Assembly: GCA_965216695.1 (NCBI GenBank)
Contig: OZ244212.1
Span: 3,534,001 to 3,598,000 of the forward strand
Origin: G965216695 sp965216695
GTDB lineage: Bacteria > Pseudomonadota > Gammaproteobacteria > Pseudomonadales > Azotimanducaceae
Direction of reading: 5' to 3'
Length of the DNA stretch: 64,000 bases
Shown here: piece after piece, positions 50,928 through 60,066 of the stretch
How positions within the stretch are numbered: position 1 is the stretch's first letter
Layout: each line of letters starts with the position of its first letter
Made by a program: the position numbers and the translations under genes
Notes under the pieces: model-generated
What the model was told of the DNA's origin: nothing
The model's input: only the letters and a program-made list of their open reading frames with translations
Databases searched by the model: none

Positions 50928-53921
50928 ATGAGCTCGAGATATATAACGCTCGCTGCAGGCGCCTGCCTGCTCGCGTCCGCGGTCATAACGAACATAGCGA
51001 ACGCGCAGGACACCGGCATTGAAGAGGTGATCGTCACCGCCCAGCGACAGGCGGAAAGCATTCAGGACGTACCGATCGCGGTCACCGCGTTATCTGGCGA
51101 GATGCTGGACGACAAGCAGGTGGTCACGGTATCGGACCTGCAGATGAACGCGCCGAACGTCAACTTCACGCCGACCAACTTCGGCTCCAACAGTTTCAGT
51201 ATTCGCGGTATCGGCCGGCTGGTTACCTCCAGCACCGGCGACGCTGGCGTCTCGATTCACATCAACGACATCGCCGTCGGCACCAACCTCACCGCCATCG
51301 AGTTCTACGACATGGAACGGGTGGAGGTTCTGCGCGGCCCCCAGGGAACGCTGTACGGTAAGAACGCGACGGGGGGTGTAGTCAACTTCGTAACGCGTAA
51401 GCCGGACTTCGACTCCTACAACGGTTTTCTGGACGTCGAGGCCGGAGATAACGCGCACCGGCGGGTGAAGGGCGCGCTCAACATACCGGTGGCCGACAAC
51501 TTCGCGCTCCGGGTTGCCGCATTCAAGCTCGACCGCGACGGCTACATCGAGAACACCGCGTACAAGCAGCCCGGGCTGGATGGCCGGCTGATTCCCAACA
51601 TCAACGACGACATCGACGGCCGCAACATTTTCAGTGGCCGTGTTACCGCCAATTGGGATATCAACGACAACATGAACCTGTGGGTTCAGTACAGCATGTT
51701 CAACGAGGACGACGACCGCGCGCGCATCACCAACCAGGTGTGTACGCGCGGCCCGTTGCCCACCTACGGGTGCCTCGCGGACAGCAAGGATTTCGATACA
51801 CCGCATCTGACCGCAACCTTCGACACGCTCGTTGGCGCGTTGTACGGCCTCGGCGATCTGGGTAACCCGGACATTACCGGCGTGTACAACTGGCCGAAGC
51901 CAAGCGATGTGGGCTTCCGCAAGATGCACACGGATTTCGAGCCCAAGTACGAGTACGAAGAAGATCTGGTCACCTTCGGGTTCACATGGGAATTCGACAA
52001 CATGACGTTCGGTCTTGTGGGCGGCTACCTGGAGTGGGATGCGCTGTACCAGCAGGACTACAACATGGACGTGGGTCCGGAATTGCCGCCCAATTTCTAT
52101 CGTTCCGATGGTCTGTATCCGGTGTCCAACCCGGCGGGCCGCGCCGGTGATGACTGGCGGGATGGGCCTTGCAACCTGCGCGACGGCACGGCCGGAGCAC
52201 TCGGCGTGCGCGGTGCGAACTCGGCGCCGGGACCCTGTACGTATGGGGTGTATACCAACCGCTTCACCTTCGACCAGGCGGATTCCACGGGCGACTACTA
52301 CACGGTAGAGGCGAAGTTTCAATCGAGCTTCGACGGCCCGTTCAACTTCCTCGTCGGCGGTCTGTACTTCGACGGTGAGAGCTGGGGCGATTACTACGTA
52401 ATGAGTAATTTCCTCGACGCGCGTCCCGATTCCTATCCGGGATTCTTCGACAACACGAGCGACCCCGATGGTGGCGTATTTGGCGAAGGCTATGCGGTCT
52501 TTGGTGAGGCGTACTATGACGTGACTGACCGGATCAAGCTGACGCTTGGGTTGCGCTACAACCACGACGACAAGCGGGTGAAGGACACGAGCGTGCTGTG
52601 GAACACTACGGACATCAACTTCCCGCTATCGTCAGCCCTCGGCCCGCTGCTCGCGGGTGTGGAATTGCCCGCGTTTCACACGCGGGTGCCGGATTTCGTG
52701 CTGGGTGATCCCGGTGCCGACGGCCTGCCGGCCGCAGAGTCTGCGCTGCTGTCGCTGTACGCTGATGAAGCTTCAATCGCTGCCGCCGCAGCGACACCCG
52801 CGCGCAGCGATGAGCGCGTAGCGATTGCAGGTCTTGTGCCTCTGGTACCGGAGTTCAGTGAAACCCGGATCATTACGGGCAGCCCAGAGAAGTTCAACTG
52901 GAAAGAAACCACGGGCCGTATCGGCATCGACTGGGCTGTGGGTGAAGACACTATGCTGTACTTCTTCTACAGCCGCGGCTACAAGCCGGGTGGCGCGAAC
53001 CCCGCGATTCCGACCCAGTTCCAGGGCGAATCGCAGTTCGACTACGACAACGAGAAGATCGACGCGTTCGAGGTAGGCTTCAAGAGCACGCTGCTCGACG
53101 GTTCCATGGTCTTGAACGGCAGCCTGTTCACGTACGACTACGCCGGCCTGCAGGTTGCGCGCATCAAGAACAATACGTCACTGAACGAAAACATTGATGC
53201 GGACATCATGGGCGCCGAACTCGAATGGCAGTGGCGCCCCGAGTTTGCGCCGCGGTTGTCGATCGACGCGCAGTACTCGTGGCTCGACACTGAGGTGAAG
53301 GGTTCGCAGTCGGTGGATCCGCTCGACCGTGAGGCGGGTAACCCCGACTTCATCACGCTGAACGATTTTGCGTTCCTTTATGCAGCCCGGCGCGATCAGA
53401 TCACGCCGGAGATCATCGCGCTTGCCACGTCCCTCGGCGCTGCGTTCCCGGTACCGGGCGCAACCTACGACGACGGCCTGCCGGTGGTGTTCTCCCGTGC
53501 GTTCCTCAACGCGGTGGGCGTGGAAACGGTGGAAGGCATTCCGACGGACCTCGACGGCAATCAGTTGCCGAACGCACCGGAACACTCGATTCACCTTGGA
53601 CTCGCGTACACGTTTGACGTACCCGTGCTCTCGGGAACGGTCACGGCCCGCTGGGACTACTTCTGGCAGGACGATTCGTACTCGCGTGAATTCAACCGCG
53701 TAGGCGACGAGATTGACGCCTGGGATCAGCACAACGCGTCGCTGATCTACGAGAGCAACGACGGCAAGTGGACCGGCCGCGTCTGGGTTCGCAACATTCA
53801 GGACGAAGACAACGTGACCGGTCACTACGTTACGTCCGACACGTCCGGATACTTCAGAAACTACTTTCTGACGGAACCGCGCGTGTACGGAGCAACCATC
53901 CGGTACAGCTTCGGCAACTAG
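50928..53921 (+). CDS. TonB-dependent outer-membrane receptor 1
   Basis: 997 residues. Signal peptide ending NIANAQ, then the TonB box region IEEVIVTAQRQAESIQDVPIAV (two conserved halves), a plug domain with SIRGIGRLVTSSTGDAGVS and RVEVLRGPQGTLYGKNATGGVVNF, and a 22-strand barrel with TRKPDFDSYNG, FYSRGYKPGGANPAIP and the C-terminal RYSFGN. It imports a large substrate using the TonB-ExbBD energy source. Length and the IEEVIVTA type resemble receptors for plant or algal organic compounds, but the ligand is unknown. It has a near-consensus promoter and ends in a strong terminator. Confidence 0.95.
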   Translation: MSSRYITLAAGACLLASAVITNIANAQDTGIEEVIVTAQRQAESIQDVPIAVTALSGEMLDDKQVVTVSDLQMNAPNVNFTPTNFGSNSFSIRGIGRLVTSSTGDAGVSIHINDIAVGTNLTAIEFYDMERVEVLRGPQGTLYGKNATGGVVNFVTRKPDFDSYNGFLDVEAGDNAHRRVKGALNIPVADNFALRVAAFKLDRDGYIENTAYKQPGLDGRLIPNINDDIDGRNIFSGRVTANWDINDNMNLWVQYSMFNEDDDRARITNQVCTRGPLPTYGCLADSKDFDTPHLTATFDTLVGALYGLGDLGNPDITGVYNWPKPSDVGFRKMHTDFEPKYEYEEDLVTFGFTWEFDNMTFGLVGGYLEWDALYQQDYNMDVGPELPPNFYRSDGLYPVSNPAGRAGDDWRDGPCNLRDGTAGALGVRGANSAPGPCTYGVYTNRFTFDQADSTGDYYTVEAKFQSSFDGPFNFLVGGLYFDGESWGDYYVMSNFLDARPDSYPGFFDNTSDPDGGVFGEGYAVFGEAYYDVTDRIKLTLGLRYNHDDKRVKDTSVLWNTTDINFPLSSALGPLLAGVELPAFHTRVPDFVLGDPGADGLPAAESALLSLYADEASIAAAAATPARSDERVAIAGLVPLVPEFSETRIITGSPEKFNWKETTGRIGIDWAVGEDTMLYFFYSRGYKPGGANPAIPTQFQGESQFDYDNEKIDAFEVGFKSTLLDGSMVLNGSLFTYDYAGLQVARIKNNTSLNENIDADIMGAELEWQWRPEFAPRLSIDAQYSWLDTEVKGSQSVDPLDREAGNPDFITLNDFAFLYAARRDQITPEIIALATSLGAAFPVPGATYDDGLPVVFSRAFLNAVGVETVEGIPTDLDGNQLPNAPEHSIHLGLAYTFDVPVLSGTVTARWDYFWQDDSYSREFNRVGDEIDAWDQHNASLIYESNDGKWTGRVWVRNIQDEDNVTGHYVTSDTSGYFRNYFLTEPRVYGATIRYSFGN

Positions 53922-53937
53922 CTGGAATAGGCTAACC

Positions 53938-53970
53938 CGAAGGGCGCCGTTTGGCGCCCTTCGTGTTTTT
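53938..53970 (+). terminator. Rho-independent terminator after TonB receptor 1
   Basis: An 11-bp perfect stem, CGAAGGGCGCC (53938-53948) with GGCGCCCTTCG (53953-53963), loop GTTT, followed by TGTTTTT. It lies 16 bases after the receptor stop. It is the clearest terminator in the window. Confidence 0.93.
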
Positions 53971-54158
53971 GGGCGTGCATGTTCCGGTAGCCGTACGTTG
54001 TCTGACAAAGGGCCGCTGTCCGCCCGGATAGGCCCGGGATTGTCGTCGCGGCGAAAAAAATCAGTCAGCGATGACTGTTGGACATCGCCCACGAAAGTGT
54101 GCAGACTCCGCGCCCGACGGTGAACCTTGGTCCGGTTCGACCGTCTGATTGATCAGGG

Positions 54159-54206
54159 GTCCGAAGAGCGACGTTCACGAGGGATCGTCGCTCTGACAGT
54201 CCGGAC
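54159..54206 (+). promoter_or_regulatory. Extended hairpin in the leader of TonB receptor 2
   Basis: AGAGCGACG (54165-54173) pairs perfectly with CGTCGCTCT (54186-54194) around a 12-base loop; beyond a small internal loop, GTCCG (54159-54163) pairs with CGGAC (54202-54206). The element ends about 20 bases before the ribosome-binding site of receptor 2. The 314-bp gap 53922-54235 holds the terminator, this element and presumably the receptor promoter; no gene is seen. Confidence 0.45.
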
Positions 54207-54235
54207 ATTCTGCAAGATTGTTACTGGAGAGATAC

Positions 54236-56608
54236 ATGAAACGATTTGCTTCGGCGAGCGCTGCCGCGCTCGCTGTATCCCTCGCGCTGCCCGTCGCGGC
54301 GCAGGATCAGCTGATTGAAGAAGTCATCGTCACCGCGACCAAGCGTGAGCAGTCCATCCAGGACGTGCCCATCGCGGTGTCTGCGTTTACGGGTGAAGAC
54401 CTGAACGCTCGGGGCGTTCAGGATCTGTACGGGCTGCAGGAAGTGTCGCCCAGCATCTCGGTATACAGCTCAAACAGCACGTCCAACGGGGCGACCGTGC
54501 GCATCCGCGGCATCGGTACCACCGGGAACAACCCGGGTCTGGAATCCGCTGTGGGCACATTCATTGACGGCGTCTACCGCAGCCGTTTCGGGCAAGCGAT
54601 GAGCGACCTGGTCGATATCGATCGGGTTGAAATTCTGCGGGGTCCGCAGGGAACGCTGTTCGGCAAGAACACGTCGGCCGGCGCGGTCAACGTCATCACC
54701 AAGGGACCCGAGTTCGATCGCCATGGGCATGTTGAAGTCAGCGTCGGCGAACTCGAGACCATTCGTGTCAAAGGCTCTACCACCGGTCCGTTGTCGGACA
54801 CCGTGGCGTACCGATTGTCCGGCAGCTGGCACCAGCGGGACGAAGGCAACTACCGGAATGTCGACACCGGCGAGTGGTACGACATCCGCGACCGCTGGGC
54901 TCTGAAGGGCCAACTGCTGTTCGAACCCACCGACGCGCTCAGCATCCGCCTCAGTGCGGACTATGCAGAGAAGGATGAAAATTGCTGCCAGTCCACCTGG
55001 GAATTCGTTTCCAGCGGCAGCCGTTCGGCGTATGAGTACGCCGCTGCGCAGGCTGGTGGACCCACGCCGTTCCTCGACATCGGCACACGCCGTGCGGGCG
55101 CCAACTTCGACAGTTATGAGGAGTCGGAGGAAGGCGGTTTCGCGATGGAAATCAAGTACGACATGGAGTCGATTGGCGCGACGCTTACGTCGATTACATC
55201 GTGGCGCGATTTCGAAGTGTATCGCGGGCAGGATTGGGATTTCACCAACGTCGATCTGACGGCGTTTCCGGGCCAGGACATCGACGAGACGTTCGAGAAC
55301 TGGTCACAGGAGTTTCAGTTGACCGGCACAGCGGGGCAAGTGGATTGGCTCGTGGGCGCGTACATCTACGGTGAAGAATTGACCACGGACGAACGGTTGG
55401 CACTCGGACCGGCCGCGGCACCCTATCTTGCCCACCTCGTTACCGGCGGTAACCCAACCGCAGGGATTGGTCCGGTGGTAGCTGCGGGCGATTACGTCAA
55501 CAACGGTTATTCGGCCGACTGGTCCACCGATACGGACGGCTGGGCGATCTTCACGCACAACGTGTTTAACCTGACCGATCAGTTCAACGTTACTGTTGGT
55601 TTGCGGTACACCGAGGAAGAGAAGGACGGCATTGGCATCCTTAACGGTGTTGCACCGCTGCCGGAAGGCTCGGACCCGCTGGCAGTGGCCGCGGCGACGG
55701 CGGCCGGGGACGAACCGCCCTGTGCGAACCCCGTGTTTCGTGCGGTCGTGCGCAGCTTTTGCGACAACGCGAGCTGGACCCGCAAGCGTAAGGACGACGC
55801 CCTCACGGGTACGTTCGCGCTCGGTTATGCCGCCAACGACAATCACAACTTTTACGTGAGCTACTCGCGTGGCTTCAAGGCCGGCGGTCTGAACCACGAC
55901 CAGGAAGCCTTCGATACCTCTGGTCTTGCGCTTGGTAGTGCGACAACGGTAACCGATGGGGTGGCGTTCGAAGACGAGAAGGCCGATGCGTATGAGATCG
56001 GCTGGAAGGCGCAGTTCCTGGAAGGCCGGTTGCAGATGAATTCCGCGCTCTTCTACACAGAATTCTCGGACTTCCAGCTCAACACCTTCACCGGTCTGGG
56101 TTTCGTGGTCGGCAACCCGGGTGATGTAACGGCCCAGGGCGTTGAAGTCGAAACCCAGTGGACGGTCAACGATTGGCTGTACCTGTCCGGCGGTTACACG
56201 TACGCGGATTCGCGCTACGACGACTCGCTGGCACCCGGCAACGAAAGCATCGAGGGCCGCACGCTGACGCAGTCTCCGTACGACCAGGCCAACATGTCGG
56301 CCTTTGTTGAGCGTGCGCTGAGCGATCGGCTGATGGGATTCGGAACGGTGAACATGAGCTATCGCTCGACCGCGAATACCGGGTCAGGCTTGGAGCGCGA
56401 CAAGATTCAGGGCGGCTTCACGCTCTGGAACGCGCAGGTGGGTGTGCGCACCTCCGATGATCGCTGGGAATTCAAGCTGTACTGCCAGAACTGCACCGAC
56501 AAGGAAGTAAACCGCGTGATCTACAACCAGGTACTGGCGAGCACCAGTCGCGGAACGTTCCTGAACGATCAGCGGATCATTGCCGGCTCGTTGCGGGTCA
56601 ACTTCTAA
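54236..56608 (+). CDS. TonB-dependent outer-membrane receptor 2
   Basis: 790 residues from ATG 54236, preceded by TGGAGAG. Signal peptide ending PVAAQ, TonB box LIEEVIVTATKREQSIQDV, plug with RIRGIGTTGNNPGLESAVG and RVEILRGPQGTLFGKNTSAGAVNV, barrel with YVSYSRGFKAGGLNHD and the final RVNF. Same subfamily as receptor 1 but 200 residues shorter, with paralogous N-termini. It carries two Cys pairs in extracellular regions (DENCCQS; LYCQNCTDK). Its last four bases overlap the convergent oppF-type gene. Ligand unknown; the adjacent peptide transporter suggests peptides as one option. Confidence 0.95.
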   Translation: MKRFASASAAALAVSLALPVAAQDQLIEEVIVTATKREQSIQDVPIAVSAFTGEDLNARGVQDLYGLQEVSPSISVYSSNSTSNGATVRIRGIGTTGNNPGLESAVGTFIDGVYRSRFGQAMSDLVDIDRVEILRGPQGTLFGKNTSAGAVNVITKGPEFDRHGHVEVSVGELETIRVKGSTTGPLSDTVAYRLSGSWHQRDEGNYRNVDTGEWYDIRDRWALKGQLLFEPTDALSIRLSADYAEKDENCCQSTWEFVSSGSRSAYEYAAAQAGGPTPFLDIGTRRAGANFDSYEESEEGGFAMEIKYDMESIGATLTSITSWRDFEVYRGQDWDFTNVDLTAFPGQDIDETFENWSQEFQLTGTAGQVDWLVGAYIYGEELTTDERLALGPAAAPYLAHLVTGGNPTAGIGPVVAAGDYVNNGYSADWSTDTDGWAIFTHNVFNLTDQFNVTVGLRYTEEEKDGIGILNGVAPLPEGSDPLAVAAATAAGDEPPCANPVFRAVVRSFCDNASWTRKRKDDALTGTFALGYAANDNHNFYVSYSRGFKAGGLNHDQEAFDTSGLALGSATTVTDGVAFEDEKADAYEIGWKAQFLEGRLQMNSALFYTEFSDFQLNTFTGLGFVVGNPGDVTAQGVEVETQWTVNDWLYLSGGYTYADSRYDDSLAPGNESIEGRTLTQSPYDQANMSAFVERALSDRLMGFGTVNMSYRSTANTGSGLERDKIQGGFTLWNAQVGVRTSDDRWEFKLYCQNCTDKEVNRVIYNQVLASTSRGTFLNDQRIIAGSLRVNF

Positions 56609-57588
56609 GCAGGCTCGAACAGGTGACAGGCCACCTCGCGCGGCGGGGTGGCCTGAATCGTTCTCAACGCCGGTGTTTCGCTCCGGCATCGGTCCATCAC
56701 TGCGGGACACCGGTTGGCAAACCGGCAACCCGCGGGCACGTCCACCGGCGACGGAATCTCGCCCTGAATCGTTGTCGACTCGCGATTGCGTTCACTTACC
56801 GGATCCGGCTCCGGGTTGGATGACACCAGCACCTGCGTGTACGGATGCTTGGGGTCGAAGAACACCTCGTCCGCCGGACCCACCTCCACCAGCGAACCCA
56901 GGTACATGACCGCCATGCGGTCACTCACGTAGCGCACCATCGACAGATCGTGCGCGATGAAAAGCAGGGTAAGCCCCATCGATGCTTTCAGGTCGCCGAG
57001 CAGATTAACCACCTGTGCCTGAACGGACACATCCAGCGCAGATATGGGTTCGTCACACACCACAAACTCGGGTTCCAGAATCAACGCACGCGCTATCCCG
57101 ATCCGCTGCCGCTGGCCGCCAGAAAACTCGTGTGGGTAGCGGCTCATATGATCCGCGTTCAGGCCGACCCGTTCCAGCCAGTCGGCAACGTTGTCGCGCA
57201 CTGGTGCGCCTGAGCCGTTCGCGTTTCCGTGCAGGCGCAGACCTTCGCCGATGATCTCGCCGACCGTCATTCGCGGATTCAGGGACGAGTACGGATCCTG
57301 AAAGATCATCTGCATGGATTTCGCGAGCCGGCGAAAATCGTCCGGGGTGTAAGCGTCCGGCAGTTTTTCGCCTTTGAAATACACCTCGCCGGCGGTTTTC
57401 GGGTGTAGCCCCAGCACGGTCTTGCCGAATGTGGATTTACCGGAGCCGGACTCGCCGACCAGCCCGACAATTTCCTTTGGCGCTACCGATAGCGTTACGT
57501 CGTCCACCGCGTGCACGTGCTTTCCGCCGGCAATCGGGAAGTATTTCTTCAGGTTGCGAACGTCGAGCAGCGCTGCGGAATCGCTCAT
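56605..57588 (-). CDS. oppF: Oligopeptide ABC transporter ATPase (OppF/DppF-type)
   Basis: 327 residues. Walker A GESGSGKST, Q-loop MIFQDPYSSLNPR, signature FSGGQRQR, Walker B FVVCDEPISALD and switch His in IAHDL. The C-terminal oligo_HPY extension with PAGCRFANRCP carries the cysteines of an Fe-S-like site known in Dpp/Opp ATPases. It powers the inner-membrane importer with OppD. Last gene of the five-gene minus-strand operon; start overlaps the oppD stop by ATGA. Confidence 0.94.
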   Translation of the reverse strand: MSDSAALLDVRNLKKYFPIAGGKHVHAVDDVTLSVAPKEIVGLVGESGSGKSTFGKTVLGLHPKTAGEVYFKGEKLPDAYTPDDFRRLAKSMQMIFQDPYSSLNPRMTVGEIIGEGLRLHGNANGSGAPVRDNVADWLERVGLNADHMSRYPHEFSGGQRQRIGIARALILEPEFVVCDEPISALDVSVQAQVVNLLGDLKASMGLTLLFIAHDLSMVRYVSDRMAVMYLGSLVEVGPADEVFFDPKHPYTQVLVSSNPEPDPVSERNRESTTIQGEIPSPVDVPAGCRFANRCPAVMDRCRSETPALRTIQATPPREVACHLFEPA

Positions 57589-58664
57589 TGTGTGGTCTCC
57601 GCCGCCGAGGTCGTTCGGTCGGCATAATGCAAACCGGTGTTGCGCCGAGGCGTTTGCGTATCATGATGCCAGCATCGGGCGTAGTGCGATTGCGACAGCT
57701 CGTAGGGCGGTGGATCCTGCTCGTTGCACAGGCGCATAGCGACCGGACAGCGGGCGCAGTAACCACAACCCACGGGCGGCGCGAACAGATCGGGAGGACT
57801 GCCGTCGATCGGCGTCAACGTCTGCCGTTCCGCTTCCCGGCGGTTGGTGGGCATCGCGGCGCGCAGCCCCAGCGTGTACGGGTGTGCGGAACGGTAGAAA
57901 ATGTCGTCCACGGCTCCCTTCTCGACGATCTGGCCGGCGTACATCACGGCGACTTCGTCCGCCATCCGCGCGACTACGCCGAGGTCGTGTGTAATCAGGA
58001 TGATCGCCATGTCGTTGTCCCGTTGCAGATCCTCCATCAGGTCCAGTACCTGCGCCTGAATGGTCACGTCGAGCGCGGTCGTGGGTTCGTCGGCGATCAG
58101 AACGGCGGGCTCGCACGCGATCGCCATCGCGATCATCGCGCGCTGCAACATACCGCCGGAAAATTCGAAAGGATATTGTTTTGCCCGCGCCCGTGCTTCG
58201 GGAATGCGGCTCATGTCCAGCAGTTCGACGGCGCGTTCGAGCGCCTGCTTGTGCGAGTATCCCCGATGTACCTCCAGCGTTTCCGCAATCTGCGCGCCGA
58301 TGGTCATCGTCGGATTGAGCGACGTCATTGGATCCTGAAAGATCATGCCGATTTCGGACCCGCGGATCTCCTTGCCGTCGACGACGGTTCGACCGAGGAT
58401 CTCGTGACCGCGCAACCTTGCCGAACCGGCGCTGATGCGCCCCGGCGGGATCGGGATCAGTCCCATCACGCTCTGCACGGTAACCGACTTGCCGCAGCCG
58501 GATTCACCGACGATTGCGAGCGTGCGCCCGGTGTCCACGGAAAAATCCACGCCCCGCACCGCTTTGACGATGCCGCCATACGTGCTGAATTCCACGCGCA
58601 GCCCTTCGACGGCGAGTAGCGGTTGGGCTGTGGACTCGTGATCGTGGACGGGTGTGTCGACCAT
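57585..58664 (-). CDS. oppD: Oligopeptide ABC transporter ATPase (OppD/DppD-type)
   Basis: 359 residues from ATG 58664; the frame is open 32 codons upstream without support. Walker A GESGCGKS, Q-loop MIFQDPMTSLNP, signature FSGGMLQR, Walker B AVLIADEPTTALD, switch His ITHDLGVV, and the oligo_HPY tail with GCGYCARCP. Forms the ATPase heterodimer with OppF. It lies 28 bases after oppC. Confidence 0.94.
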   Translation of the reverse strand: MVDTPVHDHESTAQPLLAVEGLRVEFSTYGGIVKAVRGVDFSVDTGRTLAIVGESGCGKSVTVQSVMGLIPIPPGRISAGSARLRGHEILGRTVVDGKEIRGSEIGMIFQDPMTSLNPTMTIGAQIAETLEVHRGYSHKQALERAVELLDMSRIPEARARAKQYPFEFSGGMLQRAMIAMAIACEPAVLIADEPTTALDVTIQAQVLDLMEDLQRDNDMAIILITHDLGVVARMADEVAVMYAGQIVEKGAVDDIFYRSAHPYTLGLRAAMPTNRREAERQTLTPIDGSPPDLFAPPVGCGYCARCPVAMRLCNEQDPPPYELSQSHYARCWHHDTQTPRRNTGLHYADRTTSAAETTQ

Positions 58665-58692
58665 CGTGCTCGCTTTCTCGGGATGCGTTGAG

Positions 58693-60066
58693 CTATTCGC
58701 GTGAGCGCATGCGCGCGTCCAGCGCATCGCGCAATCCATCGCCGAGCAGGTTGAATGCAAGCACGGTGATACTGATGAACACGGCGGGCAGGATCAGCTC
58801 GTGTGGATGCGTCAGCATCGTCTTGATGCCTTCGTTGCACATGCTGCCCCAACTCGGTGTGGGCGGTGCAACGCCCATGCCGATGAACGACAGGAACGCT
58901 TCAGTGAATATCGCGCTCGGAATGGCGAACGTGAGCGTTACCAGAATGACGCCCATGGTGTTCGGAATCATATGCCGCATCACCAGGTAGCCGGTGCGTC
59001 CGCCCAGCAGTTGGGCTGCGTCTATATAGCCTTCCTCGCGGATCTGCAGGATCTGGCCCCGAACCAGGCGGGCGGTGGCCGGCCAGGACAGGAGCACCAG
59101 CGCGATCAGCATGGGCAGAATGCCGCTTTCGCCGGGACCGATGCCGAAGGCAATCTTGAATAGAATCATGAACAGCAGAAACGGCAACGCAACCACGAAG
59201 TCGGCAAAGCGCATCAGCGCCTGATCGGTGGTTCCGCCAACAAAACCTGCAATGCTGCCGTAGATGACGCCGACCAGCACATAGAACAGCGGTGCAAAAA
59301 CGCCGATGAACAACGATACGCGCGCGCCTTCCATCAGCCGGGCGAGCATGTCGCGGCCAAGGTAATCGGTGCCCAGCGGGTGCGCGGCCAGCAGAATGGT
59401 ATCGCCCACGTCATGCGAACCCTCGGCAGGATCGATCAGCCCGCGGGCCGCGGCATCGGTAATGCTGATCGCGCGTTCGGCAGCCACCTCGCCGGTTGCC
59501 ACGACGCCGGTGATCTCGGCGCCGGTGTCGTCGAGCCCGACTACCGAGTAGTAGTGCGTGCCGGGCGAGATGTCGAGCCGGTCCTCGAAGCGTGTTACGC
59601 CGGGGGTCAATACATCGGCGAGCGGCAGACCGAGCGCTTCGCCTTCTTCGTAGGGATAGATATTGCGGTACACGCGGTAGCCGCGGGCATCAGGGAGGGG
59701 TGCCCATGCCAGGCGTACGCTCTGGGTCGTGGGGGTTCCGGCGAACACCATGCCGGCCTCGACGACGGGCTGCGGCTGGGTCCACGGTTGCGGCGGGCCA
59801 ACGAGCACGGCGCTGCGATCCGTTCCCGGCGGCTGGCTCACCTGATCGAGGTCCTGTGCCGAGGAATCGACGCGCCAGATCAGCGGGCCGAACACGGTGA
59901 AGATCAGCAGCGCGACCACAATGTACAGGGACACGAGCGCACGACGGTTCTGCTTGAGGCGTACCCAGGCGTCCTGCCAGTACGACAGCGACGGACGTGA
60001 TATGCCGTGTTTCGCCTCCGGAGAAACGAACGGTTCGAAATCGTCGGCGGTCAATGCGCGTTCCAT
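58693..60066 (-). CDS. oppC: Oligopeptide ABC permease (OppC-type) with fibronectin-III-like insertion
   Basis: 457 residues against the usual 290-310. After helix 1 (about 43-64) and the normal OppC start of the first loop (DLDQVSQPP), about 150 extra residues appear before the expected HPLGTDYLGRDMLARL. Within them, SVRLAWAPLPDARGYRVYR and DISPGTHYYSVVGLDDTGAE have the strand and Tyr/Trp pattern of an FN3 domain. The remainder is a standard BPD_transp_1 permease with the coupling EEGYIDAAQLLGG. The insertion must face the periplasm, where it could contact the binding protein or cell wall. Confidence 0.9.
   Translation of the reverse strand: MERALTADDFEPFVSPEAKHGISRPSLSYWQDAWVRLKQNRRALVSLYIVVALLIFTVFGPLIWRVDSSAQDLDQVSQPPGTDRSAVLVGPPQPWTQPQPVVEAGMVFAGTPTTQSVRLAWAPLPDARGYRVYRNIYPYEEGEALGLPLADVLTPGVTRFEDRLDISPGTHYYSVVGLDDTGAEITGVVATGEVAAERAISITDAAARGLIDPAEGSHDVGDTILLAAHPLGTDYLGRDMLARLMEGARVSLFIGVFAPLFYVLVGVIYGSIAGFVGGTTDQALMRFADFVVALPFLLFMILFKIAFGIGPGESGILPMLIALVLLSWPATARLVRGQILQIREEGYIDAAQLLGGRTGYLVMRHMIPNTMGVILVTLTFAIPSAIFTEAFLSFIGMGVAPPTPSWGSMCNEGIKTMLTHPHELILPAVFISITVLAFNLLGDGLRDALDARMRSRE

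Noticed and set aside
50819..51022. 67-codon frame in the leader of TonB receptor 1, possible leader peptide
   Set aside because: AAGGAGA lies too far (about 14 bases) from its ATG and the frame overlaps the receptor start out of phase; composition is not protein-like.
51090..52565. 491-codon minus-strand open frame opposite TonB receptor 1
   Set aside because: Antisense shadow rich in Val/Arg/His, no recognisable family, no ribosome-binding site.
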